Notes: generated by a model not told the origin, from the sequence alone. A stretch of DNA of 64,000 bases from Chaetomium olivaceum (GCA_039881045.1 JAYWVB010000007.1:62001-126000), one strand, 5' to 3'. Counted from the first letter of the stretch, positions 11,229-22,965 are shown. Numbers and translations: made by a program.

Positions 11229-12732
11229 TCACAATAAAGTGGGCCTTGCTGCGGGAACCTCTTCACTATTTATCTGGTACTTGATCCCCAAAGCGGTGGT
11301 AGCACTGTTCCGCGTGCCGAGCTTACTGACGACTGCAAGGCGCCCCGCGCCGTCACCCACACTGTGGACAATCTCGACGAGCTGCTCCGCCTCCATCAGG
11401 CGTTCGTTGGCCAATTGCAGCAGGGTGAGATCCCTCAGGCGGGCCACCGCCTCGACGTCCGGGTCGGTTGTGTTGGGATCGGGTAGGAGGCGGGGCGCGA
11501 GGATGAAGGTGGCCGAAGGATTCGCCCGCAGCACGCCAAGGTGAGCTCGCAATTCGGCAGCAATCCGCGCCCGGAGGGAGTGGAACGACATGTTTGGGAA
11601 GGGGGAGCGGAGGCGAAGAATATACACGGCCCCATCCTTGACTGTCTGGGGCGTTCCCGGGATTCTCTTCTGCACTGCTATGCGGGAGCTAAGCAATGAC
11701 TGGCGCAGTCTGGTCACTTCCAGTTCGGCGGGGTTCGCGTTAGCGTTGCCGTTGGCCAGAGCCCCTGGTTCCCTTGTTTGAACGACAAAGTTCAGCGCGG
11801 GGAAGAGCTCGGCGAGGTCTAGAACCCCTGCCGTGTCAAGAGCATCTACCTGTTATCGGATTAGAAGAAGTCTTACAAAACCATAAAACTGAGACTTACG
11901 TCGACTACACAAGCCGTGCCCAGACTGGGCCAATCTAGACGACGCAGAATCTCGGTGACGCCGTCCTCACAGTCACCCGTGCACATGAGGTAGGCGGACC
12001 ATTGGCGTTGCAGTTTCGGCCGCTGGTCATGTGCCGCCTGGAACGTCTGTAAAGTGTCCGAGGTGAGCATGAATGGGCTCCTAGTCGCACCGTTGGTAAA
12101 TTGTTCCTGGTGCCGTGTGGCCGCCGCCATCTGCATGGCCGCTGGCGCTGCTGTTTCGGCGATAAACATGGCGGCATCGAAGTAGCTCAACTTGGTTACA
12201 AAGGGGGCCGAAAGGGGCGTGTGCTCGATGTAACCAGGTCGGGGCTCGCGGAGGAAGCCGGCTGTAGCTGTCAAGCGTACGACTCGGCTCAGCTGCATCT
12301 CCGGCACGCCTGCGACATCGGCCACATCTCTGGCAAGCACGCTGCCAGAAAGTGGGATGCATGCCAGCACCTGTAGCTCGCCTAGCCAATAGAGACATGC
12401 AAGTAGTTGGTTCTATCAGGATTGTCAGTGGCATTGCATAGCTCGTATGTTGGTTGTCAGGGGCATACCTGACTAGCCAGATGTTGGATGAAGTCAGCCG
12501 GCTCATACAGTAGCGTATGCAGGCGGGCGACCTTTGCTAGGATGCTGCGTCTCAACCGATGAAGCTCTAACGGCGCGTTTGAAGGGACTATGGAGGCGTT
12601 AGGGGTGGAGGGCGAGCCGGCGGGGGAGCCGGGCGGCAGCTCCCGGCAACGATCAGAAAGGTCTCGGGCAGCGGCCAGCACATCTTGAATGTGTGACTCC
12701 AATAGGTTTAGGCCGTCGGAAGTGTCCATCAT
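11229..12732 (-). CDS. AflJ/AflS-like pathway co-regulator (MdpA type)
   Basis: A 465-residue protein with exons 12732-12469, 12412-11900 and 11849-11229; the introns are 56 and 50 bases and keep the frame. The N-terminus has a helical ESHIQDVLAAARDL segment and the RSILAKVARLHTLLYEPADF block of the AflJ family. The centre resembles an O-methyltransferase dimerisation/winged-helix fold (CLYWLGELQVLACIP, VAGVPEMQLSRVVRLT), but I see no SAM-binding glycine motif, as is usual for AflJ. AflS/AflJ proteins are known to act with AflR to raise cluster expression. The presence of AflR-like and AflJ-like genes together supports a pathway-specific control pair. Confidence 0.88.
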
Positions 12733-14097
12733 GGTTGCTGCTCAATCTACACGCGTATGGGGTTCGGGGTTCGGGGCTCACCTTGCAAGCGGGAGGCACC
12801 CTTTAGAGACATTGGGGCTTCATTATGTGCAGTTGATTGCGCAAAAGACAACATGGTTGACGCCTTACAAATATCGGAGATACTGCTCTTGTAACTTAAC
12901 GCCTTACATAGATCTGCATGGGTGTGACTGATAAACGTGTGAACTGGTGGCATGGCGGTGCCTCTTGGGATGCTCCGTCCGTTCTTGGCTGCATTGAAGT
13001 TCCTCCTACACTGGTCGGTCGCGCGCAATGCAAGGTTCCTCCTGCATGTAGGACCCCGCCGGGATATCAAACGGTTCAGACCTGCCAGTTAGAAATCCAG
13101 AGTTACCATGATTCACCTTCGGGTTGAACCCACTTACTCGGAGTAATTGTGCCTCGCTTACCATGTCTTGAAAGTGTCAACGCCTATCATATGTGTAATT
13201 CAGCTTGGTCCAATCAACAGCAGCCGTTAATTCGCTAATCCATACCGAACAGCGAGTCATTTATGTTACACAAAGGCAACACATGCTGATTCCGATGTAT
13301 GTACCTGGGTAGGTAACGAGAAGCGGGGTGATCAGAAGAGTTTTGGTGTCATCATCGTCATGGTAGCTCTTTACTTGGGTTTCAAAAGCCACAGTGGAGT
13401 TGGTTATATTCCATCTCTGATCTGGCCGGAAAGCCAGGGTGGCTTGGAAGACAGGGGCATACTGTGTATTGTATGTGTGAGAACCCGAACAACGTTGTCG
13501 TGCGACGAAAGCATCGACTAGGAACAAGCCCCGAGCTTGCCGGCATCTGAGTGACGCGAGAATATTTTGTATTGGCTCACGTTTCCTTCAGTTCCGGCCT
13601 TGATGCTTACCTGATGAAGACACACTGGGCCGCCAAAAGGCTGCGCCGCGTGTGCAGCACAGGCAAATCACACGCCACTGCTTACTGTGGACTGTACTGA
13701 GTATATCTATGTACAAGGGATGTCGGCGCTCTGCATGTAGTAAAGATGTGCATCAGTTCTCTTGGCTGGAATTTTCTCGCCAAACCCGCCTCGGCGAAGA
13801 ACGGACCACATCTGACACCAGTTTTCGTCTTCTCGGTCCCCGAGACAACTGCGAATATGCGATGGGATCGGCGACGCTTGTTCGAATCGTCGGGTATCGC
13901 GACGATGCTGAGCACGGCACGACCGCGCCCGGGGAAATGACCCGGGCACTCTGACCGGGGAGAATGAGTCCGAATGACCCCCGGACGGCGAAAAAACTGC
14001 GAGGGTGACCATAAAGAAGGGGAGCAGACTATGCGGCAGCCCGGATGTGCGTCAAAGTCACCAAATAACAACTCCTCTTTCTCGATTCAAAAATACC
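12733..14097. other. Divergent promoter region, AflJ-like / questin-oxidase-like
   Basis: About 1.36 kb with no supported gene. Several ORFs at 13.65-14.07 kb overlap on both strands and show no family features. It holds one palindrome (13833-13843) on the questin-oxidase side. Confidence 0.5.
13833..13843. promoter_or_regulatory. AflR-type palindrome upstream of questin-oxidase-like gene
   Basis: TCGGTCCCCGA matches both the AflR consensus TCGSWNNSCGR and TCGG-N3-CCGA. It is 255 bases before the ATG at 14098. Confidence 0.6.
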
Positions 14098-15444
14098 ATG
14101 GCTTCTTCCGCAATCCGTCTCGCCGCCCCTTATCTTGGCATCTGCAAGGCCGGGGAGCCAACCCCGGAGTCTCTGGAAGAATGCAATAGACTTCTGCAGC
14201 TGAACCACGAAACATATCACATGTTCTTTCGCGACAGGGCGGGTCACAATCATATTGCACACAGTCTGCTTACCATCCTCGCGCTGGGTGCCAGCCCTCA
14301 AGACTTACGGGACCGCTATGATGATGGCGTCCCCATTCAGCGACTCATTCCCGAGGTGGACCATGAATTGCTCGACAAGCTGGGCGATGCCGAGACCTTC
14401 CTGAGCACCATGACCGAGATCACACAGTATCACACATTCCTTGAATTCTTCAAGCGCGAAATTGCCGCCAACGGCTGGAAGGAGGTGATCCAAAAATATG
14501 TCTTCGCCCGCACCAAGGTCGCCGATACAATGCTCGCGCGCCTCTACGAAGGCGCATTCCATCCCATCATCCATCTGGGCCTGGGCGTGGAGTTCCAGCA
14601 GCCGTCCATCGTCGCCGAGGCACTCGCCCAGGCCGCCTCCCACGACAGCAGCGATATCGACAAGCTGCTGCAGAATGCCGAGCAACAGGCCGGCATCATC
14701 TACCCGACGGCGAAACCAAAGCCCCTAATCCAGCTTATCCATGAGGTCCGAGCCAACGAAACGATCCGCAAGGCCCCGCAGTGGTCCGACTTTGGCAACA
14801 AGATGCGGGACGGCGTGATCGGGCGCGCGGGCGAGGACATGTCCGCGCTAGCCTCGCAGTTCCGCATTCGCGACGACGACGAGAAGGAGCTGGAGAGGCG
14901 GACGGCCGAAATGATCAGCACCTGCGCGTACTTCGCGGGCGCGTCGTCGCGGCGCGAGGGCCGCAAGCGCAAGATTGACTTCTTCTACATGCACAACGTG
15001 ACCGCCAGCATCTTCATCTCGGTCCTCGCACGCCAGGACTGGATCAGCCTGCAAGACCGTGTGCGAGTTGTCGAGTGGAAGGCGCGGCTTGACCTGGCTT
15101 GGTATGCCGTGTCTGGGAGCGCGCTGTTGGACGGGGAGAACATCTCGGCCTATGCGGACCCGGAGAGCGACGGCCTCGGCTGGGAGGAGCTCTTCCGCGA
15201 CGTTATCAAGGAGCACGATGACGGACACGCGCCCAAGTTTATCCGGGCGCTGAAGCACGGTGAGGAGGTGTCCAGAAAGTTTGAGCAGGGCGAGTGGAAG
15301 GCGTATTTCCCCACGAAGGGCGACATGTGGTTGAAACTGGCCAGGTTGTGCCAGGATACCACCAGGGGACGGCCCACGGATCTTAAGTGGATTCCGTTCA
15401 CGGGATTTGAGCAGCCGTGGAAGCGGCCGGATCTAGCTATTTGA
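14098..15444 (+). CDS. Questin-oxidase-like protein (AflY/MdpL/GedK family)
   Basis: A single-exon protein of 448 residues. The ATG at 14098 has an excellent context (ACCATGG); the open frame continues upstream to 14005 but without family features. The sequence is the questin-oxidase-like (DUF4243) type: NHETYHMFFRD near residue 40, HNHIAHSLL, FHPIIHLGLG around residue 165, and DFFYMHNVTASIF near 310. Members catalyse or assist Baeyer-Villiger-like oxidative ring opening of anthraquinones, for example questin to desmethylsulochrin, or steps on the versicolorin route. No flavin motif is seen, as is usual for this family. With the O-methyltransferase and the AflX-like gene nearby it argues that the product goes past the anthraquinone to a benzophenone or xanthone. 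Confidence 0.9.
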   Translation: MASSAIRLAAPYLGICKAGEPTPESLEECNRLLQLNHETYHMFFRDRAGHNHIAHSLLTILALGASPQDLRDRYDDGVPIQRLIPEVDHELLDKLGDAETFLSTMTEITQYHTFLEFFKREIAANGWKEVIQKYVFARTKVADTMLARLYEGAFHPIIHLGLGVEFQQPSIVAEALAQAASHDSSDIDKLLQNAEQQAGIIYPTAKPKPLIQLIHEVRANETIRKAPQWSDFGNKMRDGVIGRAGEDMSALASQFRIRDDDEKELERRTAEMISTCAYFAGASSRREGRKRKIDFFYMHNVTASIFISVLARQDWISLQDRVRVVEWKARLDLAWYAVSGSALLDGENISAYADPESDGLGWEELFRDVIKEHDDGHAPKFIRALKHGEEVSRKFEQGEWKAYFPTKGDMWLKLARLCQDTTRGRPTDLKWIPFTGFEQPWKRPDLAI

Positions 15445-15744
15445 GGCAGAGACGGACAGAAAAAACATAAAGTTAGAAGACGGTTGTCAATATTAACTCC
15501 TATACGGTCGGCTGACTGCGACCTGTGACGTCTTTGTTGTCTCCTCACAATCCTGAACAGAATTCACAGAAGCCTACATTGTAATGCTTCGGTCACCATT
15601 AACCTGAGTCACAGTTGTGGAAAAGCGGGTTATTGTATCCCTGCTATTCTCTCCCGTGATTTAATACTTTGTGCTAGGGACATGTGTGCGGGTCGCTCCG
15701 ACCAAGTAATAAATATCATGATTATTCGTACCTAGGATTCCTAT

Positions 15745-16596
15745 CTAGTTGGGCCCCGTCGAGGGCAAATAGGGATGCAACCACGGAAAGTAATGCCTCG
15801 TCAATCCCAGCAAGATGGTCAACGGGGTGCCCTTCGGAAATTTGGCCCCCACACCGCGCTTTGCATTCACCACCCCGACGTTCCTGCCATGATACCGTCC
15901 TTCCTCGTCCGACGCCGCCTCAATCATGCCCGCGGCAAGGTCCATGTAACTGATGAAGCTCTCCTCCTCGTCCAGCGTCAGCCGGTGTCCGCGCGGGACG
16001 TCTGGGGACAGGCCGGCGGGCTTGATGAAGATGGCGGAAAGCCAGTCCTCATGCGAGCGCAGCAGCGCCTCGGCCCGCTTAAGGTCGTCATACACGTACG
16101 ACGCGGCTTTAAGCATGATGGGGCGGAACCAGCCGGGCATGTCGCGCGCCAGATGGTCGTCGATGGTGGCCGAGCTGAGCAGCACCAGCCTAGGCAGTTT
16201 AATCCCCGGGCCCGACTCGGCCTTGATCTTCTGCAGGGCTTGGATCACAATGGACGCGCTGTCCAGGCTAAGCCGGCAGCCGGGCATGTTGTCGTTGGTT
16301 GTGAGCGTCAGGAAGACGGCATCGGTGCCACGCACGCAGTCCGTGATGAGATCGAGATCGTAGAAGCTGCCGGGAAAGACCTGAACGCGCTTGTTGTCGG
16401 TGACCTCCGGTAACAGGCGGTACAGTTTCGTGGCATTGCGACAGTAAGCGTGTACTTTGTTTTGAGGTGACTGAAGGAGATTCTGGATGATAGCCGAGCC
16501 GCAGTTGCCCGTACTACCGATGATGGCAAAGGCATTAGTGGCCATGGCGGAATTTGGGTAGCTGTTCGATGACTGTTGATTTTGAGGCCGAGTCAT
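15745..16596 (-). CDS. NmrA-like NAD(P)-binding oxidoreductase (AflX/MdpK type)
   Basis: A single-exon protein of up to 283 residues. A GSTGNCGSAI Rossmann motif follows directly after MATNAFAII, so the internal ATG at 16545 (CCGCCATGGCC) is an equally likely start. Downstream are VRGTDAVFLTLTTND, LPRLVLLSSATIDDHL and FIKPAGLSPD, typical of NmrA/isoflavone-reductase-like proteins. AflX and MdpK are the relatives in aflatoxin and monodictyphenone clusters, acting in ring-opening/rearrangement steps with AflY-type proteins. The AflY-type gene is the direct convergent neighbour, 300 bases away. Function is inferred from family and context. Confidence 0.85.
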   Translation of the reverse strand: MTRPQNQQSSNSYPNSAMATNAFAIIGSTGNCGSAIIQNLLQSPQNKVHAYCRNATKLYRLLPEVTDNKRVQVFPGSFYDLDLITDCVRGTDAVFLTLTTNDNMPGCRLSLDSASIVIQALQKIKAESGPGIKLPRLVLLSSATIDDHLARDMPGWFRPIMLKAASYVYDDLKRAEALLRSHEDWLSAIFIKPAGLSPDVPRGHRLTLDEEESFISYMDLAAGMIEAASDEEGRYHGRNVGVVNAKRGVGAKFPKGTPLTILLGLTRHYFPWLHPYLPSTGPN

Positions 16597-16731
16597 TTCT
16601 TTCCTATTACGTAGCTGGTGTTTCCGGTTGGGAGGCGAGGTTTTACGGGCCTACGTTGTAGGGGAGCTCCGTCGCCGTCACGTATGTACATGCCGATGGA
16701 TCCTCGCGTTTGCCGAACCCCGGACACGTCC

Positions 16732-16742
16732 TCGGAGCCCGA
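16732..16742. promoter_or_regulatory. AflR-type palindrome between AflX-like and SDR genes
   Basis: TCGGAGCCCGA fits the AflR consensus and TCGG-N3-CCGA. It is the first of two sites in this 354-base divergent promoter. Confidence 0.6.
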
Positions 16743-16801
16743 AGTCGGGATGACGGCCCCCGCCACGGGTATTACGCTATCATCGATACATCCCCGGAGC
16801 G

Positions 16802-16812
16802 TCGGGCATCGA
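16802..16812. promoter_or_regulatory. Second, weaker AflR-type site in the same promoter
   Basis: TCGGGCATCGA fits TCG-N5-CGA but not the stricter palindrome. It is 149 bases before the SDR ATG. Confidence 0.4.
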
Positions 16813-16950
16813 CTGAACGATCATCGCCTTGAATGATCCAACGTATCGCCACATTCCATCTAGCTTTTATCTTATTCTAGCAGAGCAGTGGTCAATTGCT
16901 TGTCGACTCTAGTACCCTTTCAGCAACCCCACCTTACCTATCCTTCCAAC

Positions 16951-17988
16951 ATGGGCTTCCTTTACAGTCAACTCTTCAAGTCGCTCCCGTATCCGACCGG
17001 CACTTATGCCAGCAAGACCATCATTATCACAGGCAGCAATGTCGGTCTTGGCAAAGAAGCTGCCCGTCACTATGCCCGCTTAGGCGTGAAGACTCTTGTT
17101 CTTGCTGTGCGTAACTTGGACAAGGGATATGCAGCCAAGTACGAGATCGAAGCTACGACAACTGGCTGTGCGGACATTCGAGTTTGGCTGTTAGATATGT
17201 CCAGCTATGACAGTGTGAAGAAGTTCTCGCGACGCGTTGAAGACGAGCTCCCCCGCCTCGACATCTTCCTCGCCAACGCCGGGATCGCACCTGCAAAGTT
17301 CTCGACAGCCGAGGACAACGAGGCCATGATCACTGTCAATGTCGTGTCCACCTTCTTACTAGCAGGGCTCGTGATGCCCAAGCTCAAGACCACAGCTGCC
17401 AAGTTCAACACTCTCCCTACCCTGACAATCACGACTTCAGAGGTCCACGGCCACACCAAGTTCCCGCAAAGGTCTGCGGATGATATCTTCGCCGCGGTCA
17501 ATGACAAGTCGACGGCAAAAAAACATTGGGATGACCAGTACCCCATCTCCAAGTTGCTTCAGATATTCGCTGTTCGCGCCATTGCCGACAAGAATCCGGC
17601 TTCCAAAACCGCCGTCATAGTCAATTGTGTGAATCCGGGGTTATGCCATTCGTAAGTCTTTTGTGGTATCCTTCACCTCCGACGGCCACTGGGCCATGGT
17701 TCTATTTAATGTGCTAACTCAGCAGCTAGCGAGCTGGGTCGTGAGTTTGACTCATGGGGGTTTTGGCTAATCAAGCTGCTTCTCGCAAGGTCCACAGAGC
17801 TGGGGAGTAGAGCACTAGTTCACGCAGGGGCACAGGGAGCCGAGACCCATGGACAGTATCTTTCTGATTGTAAAATAGCGGACCCCGCACCCATAGTGCT
17901 GGAAGGCAAGGAAGCGCAGGATCGTGTCTGGAAAGAACTGGTGGAAAAGCTGGAAGCCATCGCCCCAGGTGTGACGAGGAACTTTTGA
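16951..17988 (+). CDS. Short-chain dehydrogenase/reductase (retinol-dehydrogenase-like)
   Basis: A 319-residue SDR with exons 16951-17651 and 17730-17988; the 78-base intron falls after NCVNPGLCHS. The ATG at 16951 has A at -3 and G at +4. Motifs are TGSNVGLG, LANAG, TTSEVHG and the catalytic YPISK. This is the long SDR type related to retinol or WW-domain dehydrogenases and common in fungal clusters. Its substrate cannot be read from the sequence; a carbonyl reduction on an opened or dearomatised ring is plausible. It shares a promoter carrying two AflR-type sites with the AflX-like gene. Confidence 0.85.
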
Positions 17989-18454
17989 AGTATGAGGGTC
18001 GAAATTTTGGACTTTCTAAGGTATGATCCACCTTGACACAGGAGGGAGTTTGTATTTTGGATAGGTCCATACGCAGGTATTCTATGCAACTGTGACTAAA
18101 GCTGTTCGTAAACGTGAGGGATTTGATCGTGCGATTTTGCAGGGTGTCAGTCTCAGGTATCAAGTGCTCGAGATCGAATCGATGCGGTCGGAGGTCGGAA
18201 TATTCCATATAGGGATTGGGTTGAATGAGTTTGTCCGCCAACACCCCACCCCATCACTTGTTTGTTCCGGCTCGAGAAGCGCAGTAGTCCGTCTTTCGCT
18301 GACCGACTCCGCCATCATCGCGCTCCGAAATAGGCCCCCATCACATAAGTCCCCGCTATATCTCTTGCATTTTGGGCCTCCAAAACATCTCATCGCACAG
18401 GCTCACGAAGTCGGTATTCTATTCGTTTGACTATCGACAATCCACCCTTTAATC
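17989..18454. other. Intergenic region upstream of the O-methyltransferase
   Basis: About 0.47 kb with no supported gene; it contains one AflR-type site, listed separately. Confidence 0.5.
18296..18306. promoter_or_regulatory. AflR-type site upstream of O-methyltransferase
   Basis: TCGCTGACCGA matches the published-type AflR consensus TCGSWNNSCGR at every position, although its fourth base departs from the stricter TCGG-N3-CCGA. It is 149 bases upstream of the ATG at 18455. Confidence 0.55.
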
Positions 18455-19697
18455 ATGGAATCGATTATCCAACAGGTCCGCAAGCTAGCGGAAACGGCGG
18501 ACGAAGCGAGCCGTCAGGAGCTTCTTCTCGCTCTCCGGAACGTGGCCCATTCGATTGAGAAGCCCAGAGACACGGTGGCAAGGAAGATCTTTCCTGTACG
18601 TCTAAAGCGGTTCACGTCTTTACCGCACATTGTGGTTTTAACAAGGGAGCTACGGCTAACAACTGAACGAATAGCAATTGCAAATCGTGTCGGCTCGTAT
18701 CGCATCCGATCTGAAGCTTTACAACCTGTTCGTGGACAGCCCCAAACCCCTGACGGTCCAGGACGTCCTCGATAAAACTGGCGCGTCCTCTGCAAGGTTC
18801 ATGCGCCGACTGCTCAAATACCTCGCCTCTCAAAACGACATCGAGGAAATTGGGCGGGACACCTTCACGGCGAACCACATCACCAGAACACTGGCCGACC
18901 CGGGCAACCAGGGAGGCATTTACTTGCTGTTTGATGGAATGGGTCCGGGCTGGCAGGTGCTCCCCAAATGGCTGAAAGATCACAACTACGCCGACGTCGA
19001 GGACCCAGATGACACGCCACACCAGAGGGGCCACAATACCAAACTGCGCACCTTCGACTGGGCGGCGACGCGGCCCGATATATATAACCATAGCCACCAG
19101 TACATGAAGGTGCAGTTTCAGGGGATTCCTACGTGGCTGGACGTGTACCCGTGGCAGCAGGCTGTGCAACAACTTCAGGGGCCCGATCAGGTGTTGTTGG
19201 TAGACCTCGGCGGGGGAATCGGGCACCAGTGTGTTGCGCTGAGAGAGAAGGTGCCCGACCTGCCAAACCGCATCGTGCTCCAGGACACGCCGAGCACCAT
19301 CGCTGAGGCCAAGGCACTGGGCCACCGCGGGGTGGATGCCGTGGTGCAGGACATATTCGAGCCGCAGAAGCCGGGAAGCAGGGGCGCCAAGATATACTAC
19401 ATGCGCAACATCATCCACGATCACTCGGATGAGCGCTCCATCGTCATCCTCAAGCACACTCGGGATGCCCTGGCCCCGGGGAGTGTTATCCTCATCGACG
19501 ACATGGTTGTTCCCGACGTGGGCGCCCATTGGCAGGCCATGTCCCTGGACTTTGCCATGATGGCTTCCAATGCCGCACTGGAGAGGACGCTGGATCAGTG
19601 GCAGACACTCATCGCGGGTGCTGGACTGAAGATCAAAAAGGTCCACACCTATTCTGGCGTTTTGCGGAACAGCGTCATCGAGTGCGTGCCGGCATAA
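18455..19697 (+). CDS. SAM-dependent O-methyltransferase (plant-type, class I)
   Basis: A 387-residue protein with exons 18455-18595 and 18675-19697. A winged-helix dimerisation region (about residues 60-130, LTVQDVLDKTGASSARFMRRLLKYL) precedes the SAM domain with LLVDLGGGIGHQ near residue 220 and the catalytic-base region RNIIHDHSDE near 290. This architecture is shared by phenol O-methyltransferases of anthraquinone clusters, such as emodin O-methyltransferases giving questin. Questin formation would feed the questin-oxidase-like protein encoded at 14098. Substrate and position of methylation are inferred. Confidence 0.9.
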
Positions 19698-20210
19698 GTC
19701 AGCTTGCAGACGGATCCGACAAAAAGAGTTAGGTAGATAGCCCTCACACAATGGAGACCAATGTTGAAGTTGTCTCTGTTCCTTAAGGTACTTTCAGCAT
19801 CATCATTGGCCACATTTAATAAAGTTCTCTCACCGTTAACTTCAGACGGTTGAGCAGTCAAAAAAGTTCGAACTGTGCCTACCTAGTGCTAATCAAGACG
19901 ATTGCAATGTGTAAAGCTGAGCCAGCCCATACATCGAACCATTCCATTGTCGAACGGAGACCACTCCTAAACAATAGATTTAGGTCTCTGCCGGAATGAA
20001 GCCTGAAAGGAGTTATGGATGGCTGGAAGATGGAAGGGGTTGGACGAATGGTAGGCTGTAACTGTGACGTGTCTATTCGAAATGGCAAGCATAATCATAA
20101 TTACCAGTTTCGATTATTAGATCAGGTCTAGTTCCTCAAGTATAGCACATACACCCGCCTCACAAAATGTAGCCTTGAACACAGGTAACGGCCGCGTTTC
20201 GTCCTAGAAG
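19698..20210. other. Intergenic between two 3' ends
   Basis: About 0.5 kb between the methyltransferase and ligase stop codons; I see no gene or regulatory motif in it. Confidence 0.5.
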
Positions 20211-22397
20211 CTACTTACTCATCCTACATGCCCCCAGATACTTTATCACGGCTTTCTGCACCTCCGATTTCATGATCTTTCGCGTCGGGTTGAGAGGAAA
20301 CTCGACCAGACCAAGCTGGTTCAACGTCGCCAAACCCCCTAGGGCGTAATCCTTGCCAAACACAGATCGTACATGACTCTTTACCTGAGCTTCCGTTTCC
20401 ATTCAGCGAGACAAGAACAGCAAAAGGCTCGTCGCCGAGCACATGGTGCGGGATGGCGACCACGGTTGCCTATTTTTTCACAAAATCACTGGTTAGTAGA
20501 CCAACCTCTTATTATTGCCAAAGTTTCTCCACCTTAAAAGGGGAGGAAGGAGTGCATGACATTCGCTTACCGGAGCACCCACGAAGGCCTCGATAGAACT
20601 GTCGAGGGCCGCAGACATGATTGCCACGCCCGCGCGTCTGATGATGTCCTTTTTCCTCCCCAAAATGAAGACAAGGCCTTCATGGTCCACCACGGCAAGG
20701 TCTCCCGTGTTGAACCACCTTCTACCGCCACGGTCGCGGTCAAAGTTCTCGTGTGACCCGCCTCCCAGATAGCTGTGGATGATACTGGCACAGGAAATAT
20801 GCAGCTCTCCGGGCTCACCCCTCGCCGCAACGCGCCGTTTCTCCGCGTCCCAGATGCGCACGGTCGAACCCAGTGCCACTGCGCCAATGGGGGCTATCTC
20901 ACCAAAGAAAAACGGGACCTGCGTCACCGGCATCCGCAAAAAGGGCCACACAAACGAACCGCCCCCCTCGGTCATGCCGTGATTGATGCACACCTCGGCG
21001 CGCGGAAACAGGGCGGCACACTTGCGCAGCATGTCCCTCGTGACCGTGTCACCGCCGACTTGGATTCTCTTCACCGAAGCCAAGGCATCATCACCGCTGG
21101 CAAGGCAAATCCCCGGTGAAGCATGACTGGCGCCATGAGGACCCGGACCCGTGCTGCCGGTGCCGGATCCCAGCTCGGCTGCCATCTCATGAACCATAGG
21201 CGGCGTGAGCACAACAAAAGTCGCGCCCAGCCGGCGGATCGCGCCTACCGCCTCCCGCACATCAAACGACTGGCCCGTCATCACAACCGCCCCTCCGGCC
21301 TTCCAGGTCTGCAGCGTCTGGGCCGGCGCGATGCCCCGCGAGTTGTGCGGCTGCTGGAGCGCGGCGGCCCCGGCTCCGCCGTCCACCAGCCAGGCTTGGG
21401 AATGCAGCACGTGCGACATGCCGCCCACGCGCATCGGGCAGCCCTTGGGGGCGCCTCCGGATGTTCCTGAGGTGAACATGATGGAGTGGAGGCGGTCTGG
21501 GTCGTCACGCCGCGCGGCGGCGACTAGAGCGGCAGTGGTTGAGGTTAAGTCGATGCGGGTGTTGTCGCTACTAGCTTGGACAATGCTGGGAAGAGATTTC
21601 CAGTTGTGGGCGCGTTCGTACTGCTTGCTCTGGGAGCTCTCGTCCGGTGCGGAGGTGAGACAGACCCGGACAGGCTGCGGCAGCTGCAGCTCCAAAACAG
21701 CGACGTCGAGGGCCTTTCCGGCAAGGGCATCAGGTGTCACGACCAGCTGCGGCTTTATCAACTTGAGCAGCTGCTTGAGTTGTGTAAAGCCCGTGATATC
21801 GAGCAAAGCTGGGTCGAGGCTGACGTAGGTGACGCGAAGGAGCACGCAGGTCCAGAGAAGGAGTGCGTACTCGCCGCCGTTGGGGATCAGCATGACCATT
21901 CTTGTCCCAGGCTGGACGCCATGTTGCATCAAGCCGTAAGCCAGTTTCAAGGCCATGCCGTGTAGCTGGCTATAGGTGAGGGTCAAACATGGCTGCTGAG
22001 AATGAAGTTCCCCTTCGTGGGTAGTGCTTTTGGGAACGCCGTTAATTTTGGTAATTGGAGCATTCCCATTCCCATTCAAGTTTGTGTCATGTCCATTTCC
22101 GTGCTCGAAGAACCCGCCGTTGAGATGATGTTGTCTTTGTTGGAGGGATTGCGCCGTCCCAAGATGCCATAGTCCGTTCGTGCTGCCGCGGGAAAGTCCG
22201 TTGATCCCATTTGACTGCTGCTTAACCTGCTTTGCCTGGCTTTGCCTAGAGTCAGGCTCGGATACTAGTCCATCGAAGTGATTTGGTGGCTGGAATGTGC
22301 AGATGACAGCCGGGGCATCTGGATTCTTTTCCAGTCCTTGCTCGATATGTTCGAACACAGACATGTTTTGCCAAGCGGGCCCCTCAACTTCAGCCAT
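20211..22397 (-). CDS. AMP-dependent acyl ligase / acyl-CoA synthetase (frameshifted)
   Basis: Exons are 22397-20571 and 20469-20211; about 694 residues if one base is ignored. The start at 22397 (AGTATGG) is chosen because it opens directly on the family N-terminus; the frame continues upstream to 22643 with a hydrophobic stretch. ANL motifs seen are FTSGTSGGAPKG, the TGD of WFNTGDLAVVD, ILGRKKDIIRRAG and the C-terminal lysine segment PTRKIMKSE. A Gln/Asn/Ser-rich insertion of about 90 residues lies after residue 40. The frame shifts by one base within TTCCGTTTCC (20391-20400), where the short run at 20396-20398 appears one base too long; reading resumes with EAQVKSHVRSV. Such ligases are uncommon in anthraquinone clusters; an aromatic or side-chain acid substrate is a guess. 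Confidence 0.82.
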
Positions 22398-22965
22398 ACT
22401 TTCATCATTGCGTTCCACTCCCTCATCCTTTTCGCCTTTTCCCTCTTCGCCGCCTATAAACCACAATACCACAGAAATAAGAATGCGCCGCGCGGGCGGG
22501 ACTAGGAAACAGACAGCCACCCACAAAAAGAGAGACATGACCAGACGATTAGAAAGAGTCAAGAGACTCAAGACACGTGGTGGCTCCGGGGTGCGGCTCG
22601 TTACGTTCTCTCCTGCAGCCCTCACATATACACCACGATGCACAGGACCTCATTTGGGCCAGCCCCTGTCCAAATCCTTGGACCCATACCCCAGCCATGA
22701 GAATCGAGCAGAAAGGAGTCGGATAGGAACATTGTTGGGGTCTTCGGAATCCGTGGCGTCGGGGTGAGGCAGCTTGATTATGGTATCTGGGGAGGCAAGG
22801 TGGTATCCATCGCTCCAAACCAGACATTACTACCTAAGGTATCGGAAACGAGCACTTGGCACGCAATTGAACAAGAATTCCTGGTAAACACTAACTCCGG
22901 TACTGCAATTATCCAACTATGACCGACGCCCGTGGTAGCTCGGGACCCGGGAGGTCGCATACATT
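22398..22965. other. Upstream region of ligase
   Basis: The 5' flank of the ligase and 3' flank of the anthrone oxygenase. It contains the N-terminal extension of the ligase frame but no other gene; no perfect TCGG-N3-CCGA site was seen. Confidence 0.4.

Noticed and set aside
13261..14071. Several 65-130 codon ORFs upstream of the questin-oxidase-like gene
   Set aside because: Overlapping in both strands with no domain; the region is better explained as a promoter with an AflR-type site.
15775..16413. 212-codon ORF opposite the AflX-like gene
   Set aside because: Antisense shadow; the - strand frame has the Rossmann motif and good starts.
18612..19751. 379-codon ORF antisense to the O-methyltransferase
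   Set aside because: Codon-bias shadow of the methyltransferase; its protein has no recognisable domain.
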